Part shown: positions 9,251 through 18,190 of the stretch, piece by piece
Position numbering within the stretch: the stretch's first letter is position 1
Layout: each line of letters opens with the position of its first letter
Source of the DNA: Anaerohalosphaera lusitana
GTDB taxonomy: Bacteria > Planctomycetota > Phycisphaerae > Sedimentisphaerales > Anaerohalosphaeraceae
DNA: 64,000 bases
NCBI RefSeq assembly: GCF_002007645.1
Contig: NZ_CP019791.1
Location: 1,922,001-1,986,000, forward strand
Reading direction: 5' to 3'
The notes under the pieces: generated by a model
The model's input: only the letters and a program-made list of their open reading frames with translations
Database searches by the model: none
Told to the model about the DNA's origin: nothing
Program-made: the position numbers and the translations under genes

Positions 9251-9811
9251 ATGAGTGATTTAGATAGCGGCAAAACCAAATACAGCGATAAAGAACGGAG
9301 CGATCTGTTCTTCAAGCTGTTCATGGCCAACCAGAAGCGTATTTATTCCTACATACTCATGCTTGTGCCCAACTGCAACGATGCTGATGAGATAATGCAG
9401 GAAGCATCCGCGGTTATGTGGCAGAAGTTTGACGAGTTCGAGCAGGGTACGAATTTTGGGGCCTGGGCAGTGAGTATCGCGCGATTTGAGGTTTTAAATT
9501 ATACCCGTAAACGCAAGAATTCGCATGTACTGTTTACAGGGGACATGCTCGATCTGTTTGCGGGCAGGGCAGAAACGGTTTCAGGTGAGTCCGATGAGCG
9601 AATGAAAGCGGTTCAAAAGTGCCTTGAGAAGTTGAGTAAGAAGGACCGCCGTCTTTTGCAGATGCATTACGAGGGCGGGTTGACAATAAAGGGAATTGCA
9701 CAGAGCCTGGACAGGTCGGTGCAGGGTATGTACAAGGTGATGAACAGAATTCACAACAGTTTGATAAAATGTGTTCGGTGGCGCCTGGTGTCTGAGGATT
9801 CGGCATGCTGA
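9251..9811 (+). CDS. ECF-type RNA polymerase sigma factor (second FecR-coupled copy)
   Basis: 186 residues, paralogous to the sigma factor at 6032-6622. Region 2: LFFKLFMANQKRIYSYILML, DADEIMQEASAVMWQKFDEF, NFGAWAVSIARFEVLNY. Region 4: LSKKDRRLLQMHYEGGLTIK and VQGMYKVMNRIHNSLIKCV. The stop codon overlaps the start of the FecR gene (ATGCTGA), so translation is coupled. The arrangement implies a second independent surface-signalling unit, whose sensor carries a different C-terminal domain from the first. Confidence 0.9.
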   Translation: MSDLDSGKTKYSDKERSDLFFKLFMANQKRIYSYILMLVPNCNDADEIMQEASAVMWQKFDEFEQGTNFGAWAVSIARFEVLNYTRKRKNSHVLFTGDMLDLFAGRAETVSGESDERMKAVQKCLEKLSKKDRRLLQMHYEGGLTIKGIAQSLDRSVQGMYKVMNRIHNSLIKCVRWRLVSEDSAC

Positions 9812-11577
9812 GTAATGACCAAAACTATAAAGAGCTTGGCGGGGTGATCCTGAAGGTACTCAGCGGATCAGCCAGCAAGGACGAGCTTGCGCAGCTTCGG
9901 TCCACGCTGGAGCATGATCCGTATGCGATGCAATATTATTGCGAGTACGTAAGTCTTTATTCGTCCCTTCGTCAGCCGGGCAATGTTTCATTCGAGGCGC
10001 CGAAGCAGGAGGTCCGGGTCGATGAGAGTACGCTTGGTTATGTCTGGGACGAACTGGCAGAAGCTGAGCAGATGGCTGAGACCGTTCCGACACGCAGGCG
10101 GAGATGGTTCCGGCTGCCCAAGAGAAAGCGAAAAGAAAAGGCTGCGCCAGAGATACGTTCCGTTGGTAAGTACAAAAAGCTGCAGCGCAAGTTTTCCAAG
10201 GCTGCTATCTATACGGCTGTGACATCTGCAGCGGCGATGCTGTTGGTGATGGCCCATGTAATCATCAGGGAACAGCAGGGACCCATAGTTGCCACGGTTA
10301 CAGAGGCGATGCATTCCAAATGGTCCGGAGAGCAGAGCGACCATCAGGTAGGTGATAATCTTCGTACACTGAGAAAGACCCTTCTGGAGGGTTTTGCGCG
10401 TCTGGAATTCAAGAGCGGTGCCGATGTCATTATTCAGGGTCCCGCTGAGATCGAGCCCGAGACAGAGAATCAACTGATGCTGTATTCTGGATCGTTGTTT
10501 TCGTACGTTCCGGACGAGGCAACCGGTTTTGTAGTTCGCACGCCAAATGCTACCGTGATCGACTATGGAACAGAATTCGGGGTGACTTCACATCCTTCTG
10601 GTCTTACTGAAGTTCATGTCTTTGAAGGTGAAGTGGAGATACGTGCCGGGGACGATCCTGTGCTTCATGGCTCCACTCAGAAACTCTATGCCGGTCAGGC
10701 AGGTATCGTTGATGCGAATGGAGTCGTCAAGCGGATCGAGCTTGCTGACGGTGGGAAGCGTTTTGCGAAAGCTATACCGAATGACAGTTTCGCCGTGTCG
10801 GGAAGCAGGTTCGACCTGGCCGACGTCGTCGCAGGCGGTAACGGTTTCGGCAGCGGTGAAATTGGTGTAGGGATCGATCCTGTCAGCGGCGAGTTCGTGA
10901 GCGAATTTAAAGGTTCCACAAATCGAACAACTTCGGGCGAATACAAGCAGATCCCTGAGAATCCTTATGTTGACGGTTTGTTTGTGCCGGACGGCGGTGA
11001 AGGTCCTCAGCAGATCACCTCGGAGCATAGTTGTGATAAATTGCCAGACACGACCGGATGGTACTGGTCTGAGGTTACAACTGATCCGGAGATAGCGATC
11101 GGTTACACTGCTGAGAGTAAAAGGTATCCTGTGAAACTCAATGGTGTTGAATACGGCGGAGCTCAGAAGCCTGCAATAGTCATGCATGCGAATCTGGGTA
11201 TAACATTTGATCTTGAAAATATCCGTATGCTTTTGCCGGGCCAGGAGTTGTCGGCTTTCAGGGCGAAATGCGGTATATCCGAGCCTGACTGGGGCGGAGG
11301 CAATGCGGGTTTCCGTGTGATGGTCGACGGCGAAGAGAGATTTGCTCTGGATGATGTTAAGACGGCTGACGGTGCCCATGAGATAGACATTCCGCTTGAA
11401 AGCGGGGCAAAGTATCTGACGCTGATCACTGTCGACGGCGGTGAAGAGAACGGAAACGGCAAGGACTGGACGGTTTTTGCTGAGCCATACCTTGAGCTGA
11501 AGGCTACAGGTATAGAAAATAATCCAGCGGCTAAAAAGGGATGGAAGTCCAGGTTTTCGGGCCTATTCAGCGAATAA
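9805..11577 (+). CDS. FecR-domain transmembrane protein with NPCBM-like C-terminal domain
   Basis: 590 residues. The cytoplasmic part (1-130) ends in a very basic stretch (TRRRRWFRLPKRKRK). The membrane helix is at about 133-153. The FecR-like domain (about 200-300) carries TPNATVIDYGTEFGV and EVHVFEGEVEI, matching the paralogue at 4349-6031. Instead of LamG, residues about 420-570 look like an NPCBM/NEW2-type carbohydrate-binding module (YPVKLNGVEYGGA, GITFDLENIRMLLPG, FRVMVDGEERFALDDV, YLTLITVDGG). The start overlaps the sigma stop by 7 bp. Inference: the exchangeable C-terminal module sets which polymer is sensed. The C25 protease gene downstream is a candidate target. Confidence 0.8.
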   Translation: MLSNDQNYKELGGVILKVLSGSASKDELAQLRSTLEHDPYAMQYYCEYVSLYSSLRQPGNVSFEAPKQEVRVDESTLGYVWDELAEAEQMAETVPTRRRRWFRLPKRKRKEKAAPEIRSVGKYKKLQRKFSKAAIYTAVTSAAAMLLVMAHVIIREQQGPIVATVTEAMHSKWSGEQSDHQVGDNLRTLRKTLLEGFARLEFKSGADVIIQGPAEIEPETENQLMLYSGSLFSYVPDEATGFVVRTPNATVIDYGTEFGVTSHPSGLTEVHVFEGEVEIRAGDDPVLHGSTQKLYAGQAGIVDANGVVKRIELADGGKRFAKAIPNDSFAVSGSRFDLADVVAGGNGFGSGEIGVGIDPVSGEFVSEFKGSTNRTTSGEYKQIPENPYVDGLFVPDGGEGPQQITSEHSCDKLPDTTGWYWSEVTTDPEIAIGYTAESKRYPVKLNGVEYGGAQKPAIVMHANLGITFDLENIRMLLPGQELSAFRAKCGISEPDWGGGNAGFRVMVDGEERFALDDVKTADGAHEIDIPLESGAKYLTLITVDGGEENGNGKDWTVFAEPYLELKATGIENNPAAKKGWKSRFSGLFSE

Positions 11578-11734
11578 GTTTGTGAGTGGAAAACCGTAAT
11601 CCAAAAGCATTTTTGAAACCGCTTCTGGTAATCTAACTGCCAGCGTTGCAGATTTTTTGTTTTGATTGGGGGGATATAGAGGATAGACTGCTTGCTGATA
11701 TGGTTCTTGACTGTTCGGAAGGAGTGAAGTTGTG

Positions 11735-14700
11735 ATGAGGTTGAAGAGTTTGTGTGTTTCTGCGGCATTTTTCGCCATTTTAGCGTTCATTTCGGTTTCG
11801 GATGCGGGCAGCATTCAAGTCGATTCAGGCAATTCCCAGTTTGCGGCGGCGGTGCAGGAGCTTGAATATTCTGCTGGTGCAGATGGGGAAGTCGGTTTCG
11901 GTCCTGAGGGCGTTTGTTTTATCAATGAGCCGGGGCAGCCGAACGTTCCTTGGCAGATGATAACAGTTTTGCTCCCTCCCAACGCTGATATGAGGTCGCT
12001 TAATGTTCAGTTTTCTGATGCTGTGTATGAATCTGTCACGGGAGAGTATATCGCGCCTTCTCCTCCTTTGCTCACTTCAAATCAAGGTGAAACAATCGAA
12101 ATATGGCCTGTCGGTCAGAACATTATTGACGGGCATGATATTGATATTTACCAGGCCGATGCATTCTGGCCCGGGCGTGGGTGTCGCGTTAATTCGAGCG
12201 GCAGGATGAGACAGTGGAGGCTTGTGGAGGTTGCTGTCGCGCTGGTTAAGTACAACCCTGCGGCCGGTCAGATACAGAAGCTGGTTTCGGCGGATGTAGT
12301 TGTTGAATATCAAAAGCAAGGCAAGGGGCGTGGCGCGGTTAAAGGGCGAAGCAAAGCTTCGGAGCACGCCAGAAGTCGTTTGAAGGATATGGTTGTCAAT
12401 TTTGACCAGGGCGCTGCTGACTATGAGATCGATTCGGTAAGCAGCGACGGAGATATTCTGTCAGAAGACAGTTACAGCGGTCAGTTAGACGGTGGTATTT
12501 ACGAACCGGCACCCGATCCGGGAACGAACGGTTATGTAATCATGACCAGCAACAGCATTGCTTCGGCATCGAGCGTACTGGACGATTTCATCGCTCATAA
12601 AGCTTCTATGGGGTATGACGTGACGCTGGTTACGGAGCAGGAGTGGGGCGGTGGAACAGGTGATGCTGCGGCGAATAATATCCGTGCCTGGCTGCAGGCG
12701 AATTATGAAAGCATGGGTATTCATTATTTGCTGCTTATAGGTAATCCGATACCTGATCAGGGTACGGTTCCAATGAAGCTTTATCCGTGCGGTGGGCGGA
12801 ATATACCGACGGATTATTTTTATGCAGAGCTGACCGCGGACTGGGATGCAAATGATAACGGCATCATTGGTGAAAGCGGGGAGATAGAACGGTACTTCGA
12901 GATATATGTCGGCCGTATTCCGTACTACGGCAGCATGAATGACATGGACGGAATACTGCAGAAGACCATCGACTATGAGAATTCTACGGATACCCAGTGG
13001 CGGCGGAAATTCTATGTTCCGATCGTGCCGCTGGATTCGAATACCTCATGTTATCAGCTTGGCGAGGAGATAAAGTACAACTTACTGGAGCCTCGGGCCA
13101 TAGGCATAGACCGTCACTACCGAGAGGGTTACACACTTTCTCCGGATCAGTTCAATTTCGATCCGCCTGCTGAGTTCGGGCCGAGTTTGTATCCTGCAAA
13201 TGTCTGGAGCCAGAATGACTACGGGGTAGTTGTGTGGAGCACGCACGGCTGGGCGAAGGGGGCGTCGGGTATAATCAGTTCCGGCGATTCGGCATATCTT
13301 GATGATGCGCATCCGGCGACTACTTTCCAGGGTTCGTGCGACAATGCGTATGTGACGTACACGGACAACCTGGCGTATTCTCTGCTGAAAAAGGGCGGGA
13401 TCGGTACGATCGGATCTACGCGACTGTCTTATTACTACAGTCAGCAGACGTTTACTAATTCTCCTACGGATGCCGGCATGGGGTACAGGTATGCAAAGGG
13501 GATCGCAGAGGGTAAGTCTTGCGGTGAGGCACTTTACGATCTTAAGGAAGAAATAAGCAGTTGGTGGAACCATAACTGGACGCTGTTCAATCTGTACGGT
13601 GATCCTTCGGTGGTGGTTATCGGGCCGCCTGAGAGTTTGCTGGCAAGCCCTACGGACGGGTTCAGAACGTCGGTGACGATGGGCAACAGGATTCCTGACA
13701 GCAGTTTTGAATGTAAGCTGATCAACGATACGGACAGGGATATAGAGTGGTCGGGGCAAAGTCTGGCGGGTCGGCTGAATGTTCCGGAAGGCGGGGTTGT
13801 ACCTGCCAACAGTGATCAGACGGTGACAGTTGAGATCAGGCCGCAATTATGGCTGCCGGGTGTTCATGAAGACAAGGTCATATTTACCGATCTTGGGACG
13901 GGTAAGACGCTGGAGAGGGCAGTAACTGTAACGGTTAGGCCAAGGCAGATGAAGGGGTACTGGAAGCTAGATGATGGCACGGGAACTGCTGCGACCGATT
14001 CTAGCGGGTTTGACGAGCATGGTGTTTGCGAGGGTGGGTTATCTTTTGATCAGGACTCGGTGGCGGGGCATTTCAGCTCGGCGGTTGAGTTTGACGGCGT
14101 TGATGATGTCGTCAAGGTGCCAGCGCTGGATATTAACAGTGACAATGTGACGATAACGGCATGGGTCAAGCCCAGCGGTACGCCTGATGACTGGGCGAGT
14201 ATATTCATGACGCGGGAGGGCAGTTCTGCCGGTTTGTGTTTCGGTTATAATGGAGAGCTTCGCTACCTTTGGAACTCAGGGGGGAAATATTGGGATTCGG
14301 GTCTTGACGTGCGTAATGCGTGGACGTTTGTTGCGCTGGTTATCAGGGATGACCGAGCGGTTATTTACAAGGGCGAAAACGGGGTACTGGAGTCTGCGGT
14401 TGACTATACTTCCAATGTTCCGGAGGCGTTTTCAGGCCCATCCTATATCGGAGGCGATCCGGTGGAGGGGAGCTATTTTGCGGGGGCGATCGATGATGTG
14501 CGGATATACAATTACGATCTCGAACTGAGCGATATACAAGCGGCTTATGATGGCGGCAGGGCGGAGAATCCTTCGCCGGTCGATATGAGTTTTGACGTTG
14601 ATGTGCCGTTTGTGGACTGGACGGACAATTCTCAGACAATCGGTTATAACCTCTATATGGGGACTTCTGAGTCTGGGGTAACCGACGCTGGGACCGATTC

Positions 14701-16393
14701 GGAGGAATTTGTTGGTACACTCGCCGAGAGTGAATGGGCGGGTAACTGGCTGCCTTATACGACGTATTACTGGCGTGTGGATCCTGTTACGCCATCCGGT
14801 ACGCTAAAGGGGCTTACGTGGAGCTTTACCGCGGGTGACGGGGTTGGGAGCATTACTCGAGAGGTATGGCACGATATATCTGGTAATTATGTGAGCGATT
14901 TGACGGGTGATCCTGATTATCCGGACAATCCTGATGTGCGTGAGCAGATCGTTCAGTTTGAGACGCCGCAGTGGTATTCGGACAATTATGGTACGAGGGT
15001 GCATGGTTTTGTTGTGCCGAAGGTGAGCGGTCACTATACGTTCTGGATTGCCGGTGATGATTACTGCGAGCTTTGGCTGAGCGGGAACCATGAGCCGGCT
15101 AATGCGAGCAGGATAGCTTATATCAATGGCTGGACGGGTTACCGAGTCTGGAATGAATATGCGTCGCAGCAGTCGGCGGTTATGGGTTTGAAGGCGGGGA
15201 AGAGATACTATATCAGGGCGCTGCAGAAAGAGGGCGGCGGGGGTGACCATCTTTCGGTTGCGTGGCAAGGGCCCGGATTTGAGCGAGAGATCATTCCGGG
15301 GAGCTGTCTGATGCCATATTGGGAAGGTTACAATCATCCGCCTTATTTTGCATCTGAGCCGGTTGCGGGGGATTTGATTGAGGGGGGCGATTTCAGCGGA
15401 TCGCTTGCTTCGCTGGTGCGGAGTCCGATGGATGAAGATGTCGTGTTCAGCAAGGCTGCGGGGCCGAGCTGGCTGGATGTGAGTGCGGACGGCAGTCTGG
15501 CGGGTGTGCCGTCTGATGCGGATACTGGTTTGAACAGGTTTTCGATCAGTGTTGCCGGGCTGGATGGTGAGTACAATCTGCAGGACTTTCAGGTCAATGT
15601 TGCGGATGCGGCGACGGGGGAGATGGGCTTTTATGATTTTGCCGCTTTTGCAGGCGACTGGGTGAGCGGGGCTTCCGCGGGCGAACCGGTTACGGATCTC
15701 GATCAGGATGGTGTGCTTGATATTGCTGATCTTTCGCTGGTGGCCGAGTCGTGGCTGAAGAGGTATGATCGTCCGGGTTTGGTTTATGAAGCGTGCTTCG
15801 ATCTGGATGCGTTGGGGGGCGTTGTCGATGGCGATCTGGCTTTGCATGGGGATGCTGTGGTGACGCAGGATGTTGGGGAGGTTAAGCGGGGCAATGGTTC
15901 GCTGGTTCTGGATGGGGACGGTGATTGGGCAAGCACAGGATTTGGCGGTGTTAATGGTGCACAGGTACGGTCAGCGGCTGCGTGGGTCAAACTGGACCCC
16001 GAGCAGAGATCGGGAATTATTGTTTCCTGGGGTGCAAATGATATTCGATCGGGCCGGTTCATTTTCGGTGTGGTTGGAGGACTGCTGCATGTTGACGTTC
16101 TGGGTGCGTGGGTAAAGGGTTCGACTGAGATTGCTGATGGGGGATGGCATCATGTTGCTGTTGTGCTGCCGGAGCAGGTTCCTGCAGAGTTGGCTCATTT
16201 GAAGCTGTATGTTGACGGTGAATTGGATGAGTTCAGCGAGATATTTCCGGCCAGCATAAATACGGTTAAAGGTGAAACGTTGTGTATAGGGTCCTACGTC
16301 GAGAAGAAGTTTTTCAAGGGGTGCATCGATGATGTACGCGTTTACGATAGAGCTCTTTCGCAAGGCGAGATAAGCGAGCTTTTGGGACAGTAG
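11735..16393 (+). CDS. Large secreted gingipain-like cysteine protease (C25) with LamG, PA14 and dockerin-like modules
   Basis: About 1,550 residues. The start is ATG 11735 (GTG 11732 is possible), with AAGGAG at 11719-11724. A signal peptide (1-27) precedes a propeptide-like region (30-260). The Peptidase_C25 domain spans about 263-630. The catalytic dyad is visible as His505 in WSTHGW and Cys536 in QGSCDNAYV (numbered from GTG 11732), and the domain ends NLYGDPSVVVIGPP. Then follow an Ig-like linker, LamG (about 740-935), an Fn3-like segment (946-1030), PA14 (1039-1184, GHYTFWIAGDDYCELWLSG), a putative Ig repeat (1200-1287), a dockerin-like loop (DLDQDGVLDIADL near 1325) and a second LamG (1347-1553). 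Known C25 enzymes cleave after Arg or Lys, and in Bacteroidetes use type IX secretion; no such signal is seen here. Its location just after a sigma/FecR pair suggests linked control. Confidence 0.85.
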   Translation: MRLKSLCVSAAFFAILAFISVSDAGSIQVDSGNSQFAAAVQELEYSAGADGEVGFGPEGVCFINEPGQPNVPWQMITVLLPPNADMRSLNVQFSDAVYESVTGEYIAPSPPLLTSNQGETIEIWPVGQNIIDGHDIDIYQADAFWPGRGCRVNSSGRMRQWRLVEVAVALVKYNPAAGQIQKLVSADVVVEYQKQGKGRGAVKGRSKASEHARSRLKDMVVNFDQGAADYEIDSVSSDGDILSEDSYSGQLDGGIYEPAPDPGTNGYVIMTSNSIASASSVLDDFIAHKASMGYDVTLVTEQEWGGGTGDAAANNIRAWLQANYESMGIHYLLLIGNPIPDQGTVPMKLYPCGGRNIPTDYFYAELTADWDANDNGIIGESGEIERYFEIYVGRIPYYGSMNDMDGILQKTIDYENSTDTQWRRKFYVPIVPLDSNTSCYQLGEEIKYNLLEPRAIGIDRHYREGYTLSPDQFNFDPPAEFGPSLYPANVWSQNDYGVVVWSTHGWAKGASGIISSGDSAYLDDAHPATTFQGSCDNAYVTYTDNLAYSLLKKGGIGTIGSTRLSYYYSQQTFTNSPTDAGMGYRYAKGIAEGKSCGEALYDLKEEISSWWNHNWTLFNLYGDPSVVVIGPPESLLASPTDGFRTSVTMGNRIPDSSFECKLINDTDRDIEWSGQSLAGRLNVPEGGVVPANSDQTVTVEIRPQLWLPGVHEDKVIFTDLGTGKTLERAVTVTVRPRQMKGYWKLDDGTGTAATDSSGFDEHGVCEGGLSFDQDSVAGHFSSAVEFDGVDDVVKVPALDINSDNVTITAWVKPSGTPDDWASIFMTREGSSAGLCFGYNGELRYLWNSGGKYWDSGLDVRNAWTFVALVIRDDRAVIYKGENGVLESAVDYTSNVPEAFSGPSYIGGDPVEGSYFAGAIDDVRIYNYDLELSDIQAAYDGGRAENPSPVDMSFDVDVPFVDWTDNSQTIGYNLYMGTSESGVTDAGTDSEEFVGTLAESEWAGNWLPYTTYYWRVDPVTPSGTLKGLTWSFTAGDGVGSITREVWHDISGNYVSDLTGDPDYPDNPDVREQIVQFETPQWYSDNYGTRVHGFVVPKVSGHYTFWIAGDDYCELWLSGNHEPANASRIAYINGWTGYRVWNEYASQQSAVMGLKAGKRYYIRALQKEGGGGDHLSVAWQGPGFEREIIPGSCLMPYWEGYNHPPYFASEPVAGDLIEGGDFSGSLASLVRSPMDEDVVFSKAAGPSWLDVSADGSLAGVPSDADTGLNRFSISVAGLDGEYNLQDFQVNVADAATGEMGFYDFAAFAGDWVSGASAGEPVTDLDQDGVLDIADLSLVAESWLKRYDRPGLVYEACFDLDALGGVVDGDLALHGDAVVTQDVGEVKRGNGSLVLDGDGDWASTGFGGVNGAQVRSAAAWVKLDPEQRSGIIVSWGANDIRSGRFIFGVVGGLLHVDVLGAWVKGSTEIADGGWHHVAVVLPEQVPAELAHLKLYVDGELDEFSEIFPASINTVKGETLCIGSYVEKKFFKGCIDDVRVYDRALSQGEISELLGQ

Positions 16394-16633
16394 GGCGTAG
16401 CAGTTGGGGCCCGAAATGGGCTGTTTGAGTAGGGGTATTGTCGCAGTGTAGTATAAGGAAATGTATGTTTTGTTGTGTTTTGATGCTTGTGTGAATGAAA
16501 GTGTCGATGATGTAGGCTTTTTTACTGAACTTTATAAGACCTGAGCATGAATAAATAGTTGAAAGCACTAAAGAGGAGGTTAAAAAGGTGCTCTTTAAAA
16601 TGACTATTTTTCTAGAGTTGATTGGAGGTTGCT

Positions 16634-16867
16634 ATGCTTAGGAAACTTGACATGAACTGGTGGGCCTGGACATCTTTCGTATTGCTGCTTATCGGCGGTT
16701 TGAACTGGGGTCTGGTCGGGCTGTTCGGCTTTGACCTGGTCGCTGCAATATTCGGTGAGCTGACTATGCTTGCAAGGATCGTATACATAGTTGTCTGCCT
16801 TGCAGCGGTCCTGATGATAGTTGACGCAGCCAAGAGCGGCCATGCTCGCACCCAGCCTCACAGTTAA
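16634..16867 (+). CDS. DUF378 family small membrane protein
   Basis: 77 residues. The ribosome site GGAGG at 16624-16628 fixes the start at ATG 16634. Two hydrophobic helices carry the DUF378/YuzA-like signature: WWAWTSFVLLLIGGLNWGLV, then FGFDLVAAIFGE and IVYIVVCLAAVLMI. The function of the family is unknown; members sit in the cytoplasmic membrane. The gene is followed by a terminator 40 bp downstream, so it is a monocistronic unit. Confidence 0.85.
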   Translation: MLRKLDMNWWAWTSFVLLLIGGLNWGLVGLFGFDLVAAIFGELTMLARIVYIVVCLAAVLMIVDAAKSGHARTQPHS

Positions 16868-16907
16868 TAAGAATGCCCGGGCAAAATATGTAGATTAGCA
16901 GAACTAA

Positions 16908-16933
16908 GGGGTTCCGTGAGGAGCCCCTTTTTG
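16908..16933 (+). terminator. Terminator after the DUF378 gene
   Basis: GGGGTTCC, loop GTGA, then GGAGCCCC forms an 8-bp stem with one wobble pair, followed by TTTTTG. Confidence 0.8.
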
Positions 16934-16951
16934 CATTTAAGCGGCGGAGGG

Positions 16952-17539
16952 TTATTGGTCCGAGGGGGTTTGATGTACCGTGCTTAGTTGTGTGGTTATG
17001 GATCCCACTTCTTTGACGAATGTCTGGGCGGTGGTCCGGAAGTTGTTTTGGATGCTTTTTTCGGGGTGCGACAGCAGGTTCGCGACTTGAGAGAGGGCGA
17101 AGTTGTTTATCGCACCTGCGGAGAGCACGCGGTCGAGGGAAGTTGTGTCCTGTGCTGCTGGGGGGCGGGGTATGTTGGCGTTGTCGTTTGTGATCAACGA
17201 TGAGTTGACCAGGATAATTGCTGCTATACAAGCTGCGACAGTTGCAAGTGCGGCTTTTTTGATGTGGTGGTGTATGTTCAGGTTCGCGGAGCGGATCTTG
17301 TGGGTTGATCCTTCGTTTTTATCCAAGGCGTTGAGGACGCCCATCTTTACCGATCCGGTGTTATTATTGGTCGTGCGGTCAGGCTGCTCCAGGGTGAGGT
17401 CGCGGTGGATGTTCAGGAGCTGTCTGTAATACTGTGAGCAGGAGTCGCAGCTTTGAAGGTGCGTTTTGATGACGGAGTCGGGCTGCCGGCCCGTGTCGAG
17501 CATGGTATTCAGTTTTGATCTTACTTTTTTACAATACAT
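16952..17539 (-). CDS. Zinc-finger anti-sigma factor, membrane-anchored
   Basis: 195 residues. The N-terminus has the anti-sigma zinc-binding pattern H27-x3-C31-x2-C34 (THLQSCDSC) with an upstream Cys3. One membrane helix is at about 94-115 (KAALATVAACIAAIILV). The extracytoplasmic tail (116-195) has no recognised domain. It begins one base after the stop of the RpoE-like sigma gene, the usual order for a sigma/anti-sigma pair. By analogy it holds the sigma factor at the membrane until a signal releases it. Confidence 0.85.
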   Translation of the reverse strand: MYCKKVRSKLNTMLDTGRQPDSVIKTHLQSCDSCSQYYRQLLNIHRDLTLEQPDRTTNNNTGSVKMGVLNALDKNEGSTHKIRSANLNIHHHIKKAALATVAACIAAIILVNSSLITNDNANIPRPPAAQDTTSLDRVLSAGAINNFALSQVANLLSHPEKSIQNNFRTTAQTFVKEVGSITTQLSTVHQTPSDQ

Positions 17540-17540
17540 G

Positions 17541-18146
17541 TCAGACTTCCCAATTCATTGCAATGCCTGTATCTTTCGAACTCAGTACCGGTGATGTATT
17601 TGCCTGGTCCTGTTCGAGCCGCATTTGGGCCAGCTTGTTCCTGCTGCGGTGCAGGAGTACTTTTATGTGCACTTTTGACTTGCCCATTACGTTGGCGATT
17701 TCGGATATCTGCATCTGTTCGTTATATCTCAGCCATAATGCTTCGTACTGATTCCGGCTGAGGCCCTTTGCGAGCTTCCAAATGTTTTGGGCCTCGTCTT
17801 CTACCTGTAACTGCTGCTCGGGCGGGGGCGTTTCTTTGTCGTGATTGATTTTCAACTGCCTTGTTTTACTGCGTCGGTAATGGCTGACAGCGGTCTTGTA
17901 GCCGATCGAGAACAACCATGTGCTGAATCTGTATCTGGGGTTATACTTTGCCATATTTACATAGGCTTTGATGAGCGTGTCCTGCGTGATGTCTTCTGCG
18001 TCTTCTCTGAGGGCGACTCTCGAGCTGATGAAAGCGAGAAGCCGTGCAGAATATCGGTCGATCAGTACTTCGAATGACCGCCGACATCCTGCACCGGCTT
18101 TGATCGCCAGTTCGGCATCACTTAGTTGGCTCAATTCATCATACAT
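17541..18146 (-). CDS. RpoE-like ECF sigma factor
   Basis: 201 residues. Region 2: FEVLIDRYSARLLAFISSRV, DAEDITQDTLIKAYVNMAKY, FSTWLFSIGYKTAVSHYRR. Region 4: LSRNQYEALWLRYNEQMQIS, then VHIKVLLHRSRNKLAQMR. It differs from the two FecR-coupled sigma factors in this window and is of the RpoE/zinc anti-sigma class. The gene begins 44 bp after the stop of a secreted paralogue, with the anti-sigma gene next, so a four-gene transcript from about 20200 to 16952 is likely. No autoregulatory promoter could be assigned with confidence. Confidence 0.9.
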   Translation of the reverse strand: MYDELSQLSDAELAIKAGAGCRRSFEVLIDRYSARLLAFISSRVALREDAEDITQDTLIKAYVNMAKYNPRYRFSTWLFSIGYKTAVSHYRRSKTRQLKINHDKETPPPEQQLQVEDEAQNIWKLAKGLSRNQYEALWLRYNEQMQISEIANVMGKSKVHIKVLLHRSRNKLAQMRLEQDQANTSPVLSSKDTGIAMNWEV

Positions 18147-18190
18147 TCAAAGCTTTCACTATGGAAAACCGTCAGTATTGCCGGCTATAA

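Noticed and set aside
13082..15847. Long minus-strand frames opposite the C25 protease gene
   Set aside because: Arg/His-rich antisense readings of a GC-biased gene with clear domains on the plus strand.
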